Below are positions 54,685 to 64,000 of a stretch of 64,000 nt of DNA, piece after piece. A model generated the notes under the pieces. It was not told the DNA's origin, searched no databases, and saw only the letters and a list, made by a program, of their open reading frames with translations. How positions within the stretch are numbered: the stretch's first letter is position 1; the number at the start of each line of letters is the position of its first letter. Made by a program: the position numbers and the translations under genes. The stretch is from Ichthyophis bannanicus (Eukaryota > Chordata > Amphibia > Gymnophiona > Ichthyophiidae), in NCBI GenBank assembly GCA_033557465.1, contig CM066045.1:129849596-129913595 (forward strand), given 5' to 3'.

Positions 54685-55318
54685 AGAACATAACATATGC
54701 CATACTGGGTCAGACCAAAGTCCATCAAGCCCGGTTTCCTTTTTCCAAAAGTGGCCAATCTAGGTCACAAGTACCTAGTAGTTTCCCCAAAAGACACACA
54801 GGTTCCACAATGCTTGTATTGGGGCAAGCAGTGGATTTCCCGGGTCCCCTTTAATAATAGTTTATAGACCTTTCCTCCAGGAACTTATCCAAACCTTTTT
54901 TTAAACCCAGCTACACTAACAGCTTTTACTACATCCTCTGGCAACGAATTCCAGAGTTTGATTACACGTTGATTACTCCCTTGCAGCTTCATGTTATGCC
55001 CTCTAGTTTTACAGCTTTCCCGTCTTTGGAAGAGGTTTGTTTGTTCATTAATACTCTTTAACTATTTAAAGGTCTGAATCATATCTCCCCTATCCCTCCT
55101 CTCCTCCAGAGTGTACATATTTAGGTCTTCAAGTCTCTTCTCATACGTCTTCTGATGCAGGATCCAAATCATTTTGGTCGCCTTCCTCTGAACAGTTTCC
55201 AGTCTTTTTACATCCTTTGCAAGATATGCTCTCCAAAACTGAACACAGTATTCCAAGTGAGGCCTCACCAGTGACTTGTACAGTGGCATAAGTACCTCTT
55301 CCTTTCTGCTGGTAATCA
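54685..55318 (-). mobile_element. CR1-type LINE with family A tail and B-like body
   Basis: 54,685-54,980 is a family A tail (ends CTTATGTT-like, GACCCAGTATGGCATA). 54,985-55,318 is closer to family B: the minus frame reads KEEVLMPLYKSLVRPHLEYC, VQFWRAYLAKDVKRLETVQR and LEDLNMYTLEERRDRGDMIQ. The switch falls at GATTACACGTTGATTACTCCC. It is either a third CR1 subfamily or a recombinant. Confidence 0.8.
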
Positions 55319-56150
55319 GGCATCTGATCTCGAGCAATGGGTCCAGGATAAACTGACCAATATCCCATGTACTGGGAGGAAACCTTTTTGGCAAGGATTG
55401 GAGGGAAAAAGCAGGGGAGATTGAAACAGATGATCTCGCCCCAAAACGCCTTTCCAGAAAAACAGCTGATGCATCCAAAAAGGAAAGCTCTAACTAAGAA
55501 ATCTTTTTATTCTAAATAGAAGAGATATTATTCTTCTTACCCACCTTCTGCTGCCTATCTACCTAAGCAGGGTCCTAAGCCTCAACCAGCTGCACAGGCA
55601 CAGGCTACACCTGATTTTTGACTCCTTCCTAGAAAACATTCTGCCCTGGAGGGCCCCCAGTCCCTCTACATAGCAGGTAGTTGGCACCTCATAACCTCAG
55701 AGCAGTTGACACTCCAGATAGTCCAAAGAGGTTATCTGCTTCATTTCAAAATTTTACTCCCCCCCCCCCCCCACCTACTTCACAGGGGAATATCCCATAC
55801 AGTCCCTTCAAAGCACTCTCTTAAGAGAAGTGACCACCTTGTTTGCCCAGAGTGCCAAAGAAAGAGTTCCTTTCTCTCAAGAAAGGTTGGGTTTCTACTC
55901 TCCATACTTTCTCATTCCAAAGAAAACAGGAGGCTTCAGGCCCATCTTGGATCTCAGAGATCTACTGTAAATAAGTATTCCTTCCGAGAAAAATTCAAAA
56001 TGATTTCTCTAGGGACATTTCTACCATATCTCCAGAGACACGATTGGCTCTGTTTTCTAGACCTAAAAGAGGCACATATATATCCCTTTGCTTTGAACAT
56101 CCGTATTTCTGTTTCCAGGTGTCTAAAGCACAAATCGGGCTTCTAAAATA
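55319..56150 (+). pseudogene. DIRS-like retroelement: gag end and reverse transcriptase N-terminus, frameshifted
   Basis: Plus-strand frames read KKTADASKKESS, AAYLPKQGPKPQPAAQAQAT, then ERVPFSQERLGFYSPYFLIP, KKTGGFRPILDLRDL and (another frame) KYSFREKFKMISLGTFLPYL, HDWLCFLDLKEAH. The FRPILDLRDLN and DLKxAY motifs are RT fingers of DIRS-type elements. The YxDD box and everything downstream are missing. A C-run (about 55,757-55,771) lies inside the frame. It complements the C-terminal remnant at 1.7-2.9 kb. Confidence 0.72.
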
Positions 56151-56929
56151 ACCCCGTATGTCTGTCCATACAGAACTGTGTGCATCTGGTATAGGCTATA
56201 GAAATGATTGATTTTAGTAATAATTTAAAATGCTTTCATTCCAATCCATTCTTTGTCAGCGCCAACAATTTTAGAAGTCTAATGTAGAATATTTGAGCAT
56301 CTATCCTTTACCTTGGTGGTATTCAGCCTTGAGCACAGGAGTATCATGTTGAATATCAAAGGGCTGTGTAGGTCTTAAAGAAACCTTAGAAATGAATATG
56401 CATTTGACATGTAGAGCAAACGCCACTTCCAACAGGCTTGTGGATTTTTTTCCATTTCTTACAAAGGTTAAAATACACAGCACCTTTGTGTTCTCTAAGA
56501 TAATGCACCCACTTAATTTCTATAGAAGGTGAAAGGATCAATAAAAAAAAAGTGATACCTTTTTGTCACAGCTATAATTTTTTTAAACCTAGAACTAATA
56601 TTTCATGTATATTGATGGAAAGTACAGATGCAGGGTATATACCAGTGAGGTTCCAAAAGCCTGACCCAATGACTTATTGAAAAGGAAGCACTCTAGGTAA
56701 TAGAGGGGTATGTAAGAGCTTGCACAACCTCCACACAATCACCTACCGAGAAATTGGATAATGGTGCTGCGCTAAGACAACTTTAGAGCTGGTCTCAGTT
56801 TATAACGATTTTTAACTGCCGAGTTTAACATGTAAAGTTGACATATTACAATAAAACATGCAAGTTTCAGTATCAGGTAAAAGTTACTTTGTTATAAGAT
56901 TATAGTCTTTCCCAAAGAAGTCTAAAGAT
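56151..56929. other. No gene recognised
   Basis: A/T-rich without recognisable repeat ends. Confidence 0.4.
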
Positions 56930-57262
56930 CATTCGGCTTGATAGTCAAAGGCATTTATTCAGATAATGCAGCTATTATCCAGATAGATGACTTAGCCACC
57001 GATATCTGCGGATAATAAGCTGCACCACCTAGACAGTGCCAAGGTAGTTTGTAAGGATGTTCAACGGCACTATCCAGACAGTCAGGATGGAGGAAGGACT
57101 GAGCAACGATATTTAACCCACTAACCGGTTAACTATTCAAGTAACTTTAAGACCACAAAAAAAGCTGCCCTAGGTCATCTGAGTAGAGGGCTGAATATCT
57201 CCGCTATCTCAGTAATAGCGCGGTCAATGCTGGCTGGAATCTGGATAACTATGCTGAATAGC
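56930..57262. mobile_element. Palindromic MITE, GATATTC family, copy 5 (degenerate)
   Basis: AAAGGCATTTATTCAGATAATGCAGC.., ATCCAGACAGTCAGG.., CACTAACCGGTTAACTATTCAAG and GGGCTGAATATCTCCGC keep the family vocabulary, but ends are eroded and the central hairpin is weak. Confidence 0.5.
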
Positions 57263-57511
57263 TGTGAATTTATTTACATATTGCTATCCGCAGCGTTAAT
57301 GACCCGAATTAAATGTTTCTAGTTCTTCTCACATGCTGCATAGAGCAAATTTGGAAATCTAGCAAGTCCTCAAAATGTTGATGAAATAAGTCTCCCGTAT
57401 CCCTCAAGAAGCGTCCCTGAAGGATGGTCAGCATCTTGGGATCCAGCTCATTTTCACAGGGGGTAGGAGCACCTTTAAAAATGCAGGCAATGAGTTTTGG
57501 CTACTACTTGT
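57263..57511. other. No gene recognised
   Basis: Short unassigned spacer before the L2 3' end. Confidence 0.4.
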
Positions 57512-57904
57512 GCTAATCATTTATATAGCGCTAAAAAGCGTACGCAACGCTGTACAGATACATATAAAAGACGGTCCCTGCTTGTCAGAACTTACAATCA
57601 TATCAAGACAGACAATACATTAAATGAGAATAAGGGTAAAAAAGGGAAAGGTAAGAGACAAGAAAAACAAGGGATCAGGATCCAAAAGCAGCCACAAAGA
57701 GGTCAGCCTTTAGCATGGATTTGAAAAGGGGGAGAGATGAAGCCTGATGTACAGACTCGGGTAGTTTGTTCCAGGGATAAGGAGCAGCAGGGTGAAAGGA
57801 TCGAAGTTTGGAACTGGCAGTGGAAGAAAAGGGCACAGAGAGAAGCAGGCCACTGGAAGACTGGAGTTTACGAGGAGGCATGCCGGGAAAGAGGAAAGGC
57901 GGAA

Positions 57905-60250
57905 GAATGAATTTATTTATTTATTTCTAGCTTTTCTATACCGCGCTAGTTGACATCAGTGCGGTTTACGGTTAACAATTTTGCACAAGGCAGGGGAGGT
58001 GCCTTGTGCTTACATCGAACAGGACATAGTAACTAGGATTCATAACATTGAACTATTTACATCTGAACAATGACAGCTTACTAGTGTCGCTTTTGCATTC
58101 TTAAAGCTGTTGGGTGGTTGTGTTTGTACAAGGTGTAGGGGTATAGTTGGATTGCAAGTAATATAATAGGAATAAATGATGTTTAATGGCTTTCCTGAAT
58201 TGTGTGAGATCTTTGATTGATCTGATATTGGACAGGAGATTATTCCAGCACCTTGGAGCATAGAAGGAGAATGCTCTGCTTCTGGTTGTTTGCATGCATT
58301 TCATCACTTCAATCGGGATTACTAGTGTGTTGGCGCCTATTGACCTTCTTGACCTATTGTCGGGGGTGTGGGTAATGAGTGCAGTGATGGACGCGGGGGA
58401 TATCCTATTGATGGCTTTAAATGTAATGAGTAGTGCCTTGTAGGTGATTCTGCCTTCTATTGGTAGCCAGTGAAGGTCCTTTAAGGTAGGGGTTATATGG
58501 TCTCTTCTTGATACTCTGCAGAGGAGACGTGCCGCAGCATTCATTGCAAGCTGCAACTGGTTTAGGGAACTCTTGGGGATCCCATGTAGAATGATGTTCG
58601 CATAGTCGAAGTGTGGAATTAACAGGGCTTGGAATACTGTCCGGTAGTCTTCATGTGCCAGCATTGGTCTTAGGTGACGTAACATCTTAATCTTGAAATA
58701 TATAGCCTTGACGGTATTGCTTATGTGCACTTTAAAGTCAAGACATTGATCAAGCGTAATACCCAGGTAGCGTATCGTGGGCTTACTTGGGAGCTCTGCA
58801 TCTCTGACCTTTAATGTTTTAGGTGGGGAAAAGTTTCTGTTCTTTGTGATGAACAATACCCCCGTCTTCTTGAAGTTTATATGAAGGTTCTGTTCGAGGA
58901 GCCAGTCTGTGATCGTGTTGAAGCAGTTAACTAAGGCAGTGAAGTCAGGATGCGAGACGTCGAATGGCGTAAACAGAAGGACATCATCTGCATAGATCAA
59001 GCAGGAGATTCCAAAGGATCGAATGATTTCACATATAGGCTGCATGTAAATGTTAAATAATAGTGTGGATAGGGGTACTCCTTGGGTTTGTTGAAACGGA
59101 TCCGAGGAGTTGACTCCCATCCTTACATGTTGCCATCGGTCATCTAGATATGATTTACACCAATCCCACACCAAGCCCTGAATTCCCTTTTCCTGGAGGA
59201 GTTGAGTGTGACTGACAGAGTCAAATACTGCGGCAATGTCAAGGAAGATCAGTGTGAATCCTTTCTTAATGTTGTCTATTCCTCTGGATAAGGTATTGGT
59301 TAGTGTGGTGAGTAGTGTTTCTACGCCGTGAGCTTCTCGAAACCCGTGCTGGCAGTCATCTAAAGGGGCTGTGCTGTCTATGTGCTGGTGAATCTGTCTT
59401 TGGACATTTTTCTCAATTATTTTGGCAAGTAGAGGGATACTTGAGATCGGTCAGTATGAGTCGACCTTCTGTGGATCTAAACTATTGTTTTTGAGAAGTA
59501 GACATATGGACGTGTGCTTGAGAGAAGACGGGAATGTTCCTGTTGAGAAGGATAGGCTTGTGATCCTGGCCATGATCGGGTTGAGTTCTGTTCGCATTGT
59601 CCTAATCCAGTGCGCTGGGCATGGGTCGTTCGGTGCGGTAGTAGTGTTGATAGATGCAATAATGTTTTCGATGTCTCCCGCAGAAGGAGAAGTTAGTTCA
59701 GTAAACAGTGGTTGTTGATCGGGAGTATTTCTTGGTGTGGTTCTCGGGGCTATGTCTGTTTTGATGGCTTTTGATTGGAGGTGGTTGGCATACAACTGAG
59801 GTTGTATTGGTTCATGGTGAGGGGAGGAAGGTTCCTTGGTTATTGATTTCACTAGGTTGAAAAGATCCCTGGGCTTACTTAGGGAGCGGCGAAGAATCTC
59901 AGTATGGAATTCTTTCATTTTGGAGTATGTTAATTCATGGTGTGCTGATAAGTGTGCTAGATAGGCTGCTTGGTCCTCTGTTGAATGTGAGCGTCGCCAT
60001 CTTCGTTCCAGTTTCCTTAAGTGGTGAAGAGACACCTTTATATCTGCAGAAAACCATGGCTCAGATTTCCTTTTACAGGCTGTTTTGTTGGAGGGGGGGG
60101 GTTATTCGTTGAGGGTAGATGAAAGAGCGAGCTCAGTGTGTTGTTCCATCTGCTGATCAGCTCATAGAGGTTGTCAGAAGGCTGTTTGAGTATTGGGAGT
60201 GCATGTTTTGTAATCTGATCCTTGTCAAGTGGTTTGTGAATGCATTTATA
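57905..60250 (-). mobile_element. Younger L2-type LINE inserted in the older L2
   Basis: Its 3' end is the AAATAAATAAATAAAT tail at 57,912-57,928 (minus), preceded by CCGCACTGATGTCAACTAGCGCGGTATAG. The 5' truncation is near 60,240, where older L2 text resumes. TGAAT at both junctions is a plausible short duplication. The same tail is carried by the L2-tailed SINEs. Confidence 0.82.
58101..60035 (-). pseudogene. L2-type reverse transcriptase, open except for one TGA
   Basis: The minus strand gives about 645 codons in one frame. The N-terminal part (60,035-59,454) has MSLHHLRKLERRWRRSHS, a lead-in helix region and IICLLLKN-type text before the RT. The TGA at 59,453-59,451 sits in SY*PISSIPLL, where an arginine is expected (a CGA to TGA change would explain it). 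RT proper follows: LAKIIEKNVQRQIHQHI, GFREAHGVETLL, FLDIAAVFDSVSH, TQGVPLSTLLFNIYM, the catalytic LIYADDVLLF (about 58,990), then KTLKVRDAELPSKPTIRYLG, RDHITPTLKDLHWLPI and SFYAPRCWNNL. The enzyme would synthesise cDNA at a nicked target. The endonuclease domain is absent because of 5' truncation. It is the best-preserved polymerase in the window. Confidence 0.88.
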
Positions 60251-60475
60251 GGTCAGAAGGAGGTTTGAATTAGATACAGAAATGGAAGGAGAGCCAATGA
60301 AATGACTGGAGAAGAGGGGTTATATGAGTATATCGGGGCTGGCGGAATATTAGCCTCACAGCTGAGTTCTGAACAGATTGAAGGGGAGAGAGGTGACTCA
60401 GAGGGAGACCAGCAAGGAGGACCTTGCAATAGTTGAGACTTCAGGTGACTAAAGAGTGCATAAATGTATTAGTAG

Positions 60476-60768
60476 AGGGAGGAGTGGCCTAGTGGTTGGG
60501 GCAAGGTACTTCAGGCCGGAAGGTCGGGGGTTCAAATCCCACTAGAGGACAGCAACCTTGGGCCGGAAGGACTGGGGTTTCTAGTCCTACAGGTGCTCCT
60601 TGTGGTCTTGGGCAAGCCACTTAACCCTCCATAGCCCATGTTCCCTGTAAAATAGTTATCTCCAAGTTATAATGCCCTGTTCTATGTAATTTCAGTTTGT
60701 TCAATGTAAACCGTACTGATGCAGAATAGTGCGGTATATAAGAGAATGTAAATAAATAAATAAATAAA
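60476..60768 (+). mobile_element. tRNA-headed SINE with L2-like tail, copy 2
   Basis: It is flanked by ATTAGTAG at 60,468-60,475 and 60,769-60,776, a perfect 8-bp duplication inside the older L2. It is nearly identical to 50,715-51,003 from GGAGGAGTGGCCTAGTGGTT to the AAATAAATAAATAAA end, so the two copies are probably young. Confidence 0.92.
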
Positions 60769-62363
60769 ATTAGTAGTATGCTTAGAAAGGAAGGGGCAAA
60801 TTTTGATGTTATAGAGAAAGAAGCAATAGGTTTTAGCTATCTGTTGGATATGTGTGGAGAAGGAGAGGGAAGAGTCAAAGATGACCCCAAGGTTGCGGGC
60901 TGAGGAAACAGGAAATAGAAGAGTGTTATCTACAGAGATAGAGAAAGGAGGAAGAGGGGGGAAAATAAGAAGTTCGGGTTTGACCATGTTCACTTTCAAA
61001 CAGTGGTAAGACATCCAGGCAGCAATGTCAGATAGGCAGGCAGAGATGTGGGTCTGGAGTGTCAGAGAAATATCAGGTATAGATAGATCTGAGAATCGTA
61101 GATATTAAGATGATACTGAAAGCAATGGGAGGAGATGCGAGCACCAAGGGATTGGGTATAGTAGAGAAAAGGAGAGGGCCCAAAACAGACCCCTGGGGTA
61201 CACCAACCGAGAGTGGGATAGCAGTAGACGAGGAATCACCAGAACAAACACTGAAAGAGTGATGGGGAGATAGGAAGAGAACCAGGACAGCACAGAGCCC
61301 CTAAAACCAAGTGAGGACAATGTGTTGAGGGGAAGGTGGTGAGTCACAGTGTCAAAAGCAGCAAGAAAGGTCAAGAAGAATGAAGACTGAGTAAAGGTAT
61401 TTGGATTTAGCCAGGAACAAGTCGCTGGAAACTTTGCCAAGAGCCGTCTTGGTAGAATGTAAGGGACGAAAGCCAGATTGAAGTGGATCTAGCAGAGCTT
61501 GAGAGGAGAGAAATTCAAGGCAATGGTGGAGAACTGCACTTTCAAGAAGTTTGGAAATGAAGGGAGATGGGTCAATAATTAGAAGGACAAGTAGGGTCAA
61601 GTGAAGGTTTCTTGAGGAGAGGTGTGACCACAGCATGCTTGAAGGCTGCAGGGACAGTTGAAATGGAGAGCGATAGCTTGAGAATATTTAAGATGGAAGG
61701 GATAACAGAGAAGGAGATGGATGTGTGAGGAAAGGATCAGAGAAACAGGTAGTAAGTTTCGAGGAGGAAAGAAGACGAGAGGTTTCCTCTTCAGAGATCA
61801 TAGAAAAGGTTGAAAGAGTAACGGAGGTTGAGGGGGAAAAGTTGGTATTGAAGAGGGGATGAAGCTGATGTAGTGGGGAATTGAAGGATAATCTTGTGGA
61901 CTTTGTCATAGAAATAATCAGCTAGGATTTGTGCAGAAAGAGGAGGAGAGGAAGGAAGCGGAGGTGCCTTGAGGAGCGAGTTAAGAAGAGGTGGTCGGAA
62001 TCAGAGGCAAGAAAGTTCGATGGGCATAGTAGTTTTGTTTGGTGAGTGCTATAACTTGAGTGGAAAGAGGTAAGCAGGAATGTGAAGTGAAGAAAGTCTG
62101 AAAGAGAGCAGGATTTGAGCCAAATGTGCTCAGCTGCATGGGCACAGGAGCATAGACAGCAGGTAGTAGAAGACAGCCAAGGCTGAGGTATAGTACACTT
62201 CACAAGATGTGGCAAGAGTATCCAGAGCAGAGGAGAGAGCAGTATTATTGGAAACTAAAGCCTCATCAACAGACTTAGAAGACAAGATGGAGGAAAGAGG
62301 TAATGAGACAATATTGGGGAGAGCCGATAGATCAATAGCAATTTTTGAATTTTTGAGGCCCAG

Positions 62364-62990
62364 GCTCCAGCTATTCCGTCTCTTCAACAGCAAGCAAGCA
62401 AAAGGAAGCTTTTATTTGAACACTGAATAGACGGAATCATTTTAGGCAAGAGTCTGATGTTTAGACAGAGAGCATGCTGGAATAAATTTCAGAAACATTT
62501 AAGGCTGGCTCCCTTTCCAGTGCCTCAGGGCATCTTTTAAACCCTTTCTCAGGGCCAGTCCATCTCATAAGTTGTCTTTTCAGGACCAATTGAGTACTTT
62601 GCAGAAAAAGATGAGAGCCAGATGCAAAGGGGCATTCCTTCCCAATGACTTGGGCCCTTCCTGTGCTTGACACATGGTGTCTTCCAAGGTTACTGGGATA
62701 GTTATCCACAGACTGCTGTATACTTCAGGGTCAGCAGAAAGAACAAATACTGTGTATTTCTTAAAGCAGGTTTAGTCTGATTGCAGCATCCCAGACTTTT
62801 GTGCTTCTAAACATTTCATTTCATTGGTGCATTCGGCCACACAGCTTCATAGGAAGAGACTTCCGCTGTTTCTACAATATGCTTCTGTGCAGAGGGACTT
62901 TGTTTTTTTGGGTCAGGTGTCCCGCTCCCTGGGTTGGCTGGAAACAGTGTTCAGAGCCACTGGGAAGGAGAGCTTCCCATCTTTGCACAG
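62364..62990. other. No gene recognised
   Basis: Unassigned sequence upstream of the perfect hairpin. Frames overlap with no domain. Confidence 0.4.
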
Positions 62991-63080
62991 CCAAAATCCT
63001 ACAATTTAGGACCCTGAGCTTGGACACTGGGCGTGACCTCCCAGTGTCCAAGCTCAGGGTCCTAAATTGTAGGATTTTGG
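62991..63080. repeat. Perfect hairpin, 41-bp arms, 8-base loop
   Basis: The left arm 62,991-63,031 (CCAAAATCCTACAATTTAGG..ACACTGGG) and right arm 63,040-63,080 are exact reverse complements, with loop CGTGACCT. No mismatch was found in 41 pairs. It belongs to no repeat seen elsewhere in the window. It could be a recent template-switch event or a precursor-like hairpin RNA; no transcription evidence is available. Confidence 0.95.
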
Positions 63081-63607
63081 AGTGAGCCCTATTATGTGAT
63101 CTCCTGGCCGAGGACTGACACTGTGATGATTGGACTAAGGCTCTAGATCAGTGCCCAAAGAAGCAGCCAAAAGAAAAAAGGAACATCCAAAAGGCTTTTT
63201 ACTGGTATTTCCACAAATTTTAATGAAACATAAACAATAGCTGCATTGCCATGGTATGATACGTTTGTAGGGATGACACTTTTGTTCTTAGATTGACAAA
63301 AAACATTTAAATACCATTACTCAAACACATTAACCCAATAAGACTCTCACTAAATTGATGGAAAAAATACAAATATTGTGAGTACGTGTAGGGACCTCAG
63401 GTGGAGAAGCCCTGCCAATTCAATTCATATTAAGGCTGTGGGCATTCTCCACCCAGTCTCATTCATCGGTCCCTACCCATGGAAACCAACATATTTTTTT
63501 CAAAATTTTAAATGCATTTCAAAATTTCAAAATACTTAGCTGAAAGAAAAGGGCCCACGGCAACCGTGCAAAAGTTCCTGGCTGTGAAGCCAACATTCTT
63601 GACTTGA
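63081..63607. other. No gene recognised
   Basis: A/T-rich (63,180-63,380) followed by sequence leading into the hammerhead-like motif. Possibly an unrecognised short element with no clear ends. Confidence 0.35.
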
Positions 63608-63642
63608 GTTTCGCCGATATAGTTATCCAACGGCTTCTTCAG
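63608..63642 (-). ncRNA. Hammerhead-ribozyme-like core
   Basis: The minus strand reads CTGAAGA-A-GCCG..CGGC-GAAAC-TCAA-GTC. It has CUGANGA, a clean 4-bp stem II with a 13-nt loop, GAAA, a minimal ACT/AGT stem III and GUC at the cleavage position. Stem I pairing was not found on either side. This is the best of the three loci. Confidence 0.3.
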
Positions 63643-63954
63643 GGTTCTGAGTAATGGTATTGAAAAGTTTTTCATAACAATATATATATGGTGTCTCTCT
63701 TTGATTTCATTGTATATTATATAGTTTGGAGCACCAGGTTTTGGAGTTTTGATACGTAGTGTTTGCTTAGATTACCAAAGTCAGTCATTGAAGAAAAAGC
63801 CAAAGACAAGATTATTCATACAGTAATATATAGGTTCTATTGTTCTTTGATAGTGTAGCTTCTAAAAGAGAATGTTTGATGCTTGGAGGTCACCATTTAA
63901 GTCCTATATTTTGCCCTCCTTGTCACTGAGATGATCATACATAAACGAGTGTCT
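63643..63954. other. No gene recognised
   Basis: A/T-rich with a TATATATATGG stretch near 63,680. Confidence 0.4.
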
Positions 63955-64000
63955 GTTGTCAACTCAGTATTGACTCCTGGTGACCCAGCAGCCCCTGGGT
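63955..64000 (-). mobile_element. RTE-like LINE/SINE tail running off the window
   Basis: The reverse complement GGGTCACCAGGAGTCAATACTGAGTTGACAACAGAC parallels the RTE-like 3' end near 41,430 (GGGTCACCCTGAGTCAACACC). Only about 45 bp are visible. Confidence 0.5.

Larger units (their letters stand above)
57512..62363 (-). mobile_element. L2-type LINE (older copy) split by a younger L2-type element and a SINE
   Basis: Read right to left: upstream coding text (62.3-61.7 kb), RT motifs SKLLESAVLHHCLEFLS, DPLQSGFRPLHSTKTAL and FDTVTHHLPLNTLSSLGFRG, a frameshifted VPQGS-like box (61.2 kb), then SISVDNTLLFPVSSARNLGV and ARNLGVIFDSSLSFSTHIQQ (60.9 kb). After the SINE and the inserted L2-type element, the C-terminus RSFHPAAPYPWNKLPESVHQ and the 3' tail (57.5-57.9 kb) follow. 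Many frameshifts and stops make it a fossil. It is the same family as the fragment at 5,190-5,547. Confidence 0.85.

Noticed and set aside
59422..59718. 98-codon plus-strand frame
   Set aside because: It is antisense to the L2 reverse transcriptase.

Overview
This window looks like repeat-saturated intergenic or intronic DNA from a large vertebrate genome. The mix of CR1, L2, RTE-like and L1-like LINEs, Penelope-like and DIRS-like retroelements, hAT- and Harbinger-like MITEs and tRNA-headed SINEs suggests an amphibian. A caecilian is my best guess. That assignment is an inference from repeat style, not something I could test. I found no host protein-coding gene, no genuine tRNA or rRNA gene, no CpG-island promoter and no CRISPR array. 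Nearly every recognisable reading frame belongs to a transposable element.

Layout. 1-9.6 kb: a CR1 reverse-transcriptase fragment, a C-rich minisatellite, a 0.4 kb near-perfect inverted repeat, a DIRS-like remnant with its complex terminal repeats, a palindromic MITE split by an L2 tail, a hAT element with a perfect 8-bp target duplication that hosts a foldback insertion, and an unidentified acidic reading frame (7.5-8.2 kb, minus). 10.8-21.7 kb: the most remarkable block. An L1-type element carrying ORF1 but no ORF2 (16-bp target duplication) was split by a 9.2 kb Penelope-like block (12-bp duplication). That block is bounded by inverted arms of about 0.6 kb and itself contains a 5.4 kb TIR element (15,047-20,468) filled with tRNA-like repeat units. 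21.7-38.3 kb: sparse DNA with scattered MITEs and one CR1 copy with an open 143-codon C-terminal frame. 38.3-43.2 kb: two nested stacks (L2 > CR1 > TIR element; hAT-like > CR1 > RTE-like). 43.2-57.5 kb: mostly MITEs, SINEs and decayed LINEs plus a second DIRS reverse-transcriptase fragment. 57.5-62.4 kb: an old L2 element (minus) split by a younger L2-type element, whose reverse transcriptase is open except for one TGA, and by a tRNA-SINE. 62.4-64 kb: a perfect 41-bp hairpin and the edge of an RTE-like tail.

How the parts relate. The LINEs supply the likely machinery for the SINEs: one SINE type carries an L2-like tail, another with a similar tRNA head carries an RTE-like tail. The nesting gives a relative chronology, with L1, outer L2 and hAT elements oldest, then CR1 and Penelope, then MITEs and SINEs. 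Besides the nested L1/Penelope/TIR composite, the least expected signal is a recurring CTGANGA-stem-GAAA motif, resembling a hammerhead ribozyme core, at three separate loci (about 6.0-6.3, 48.5 and 63.6 kb).
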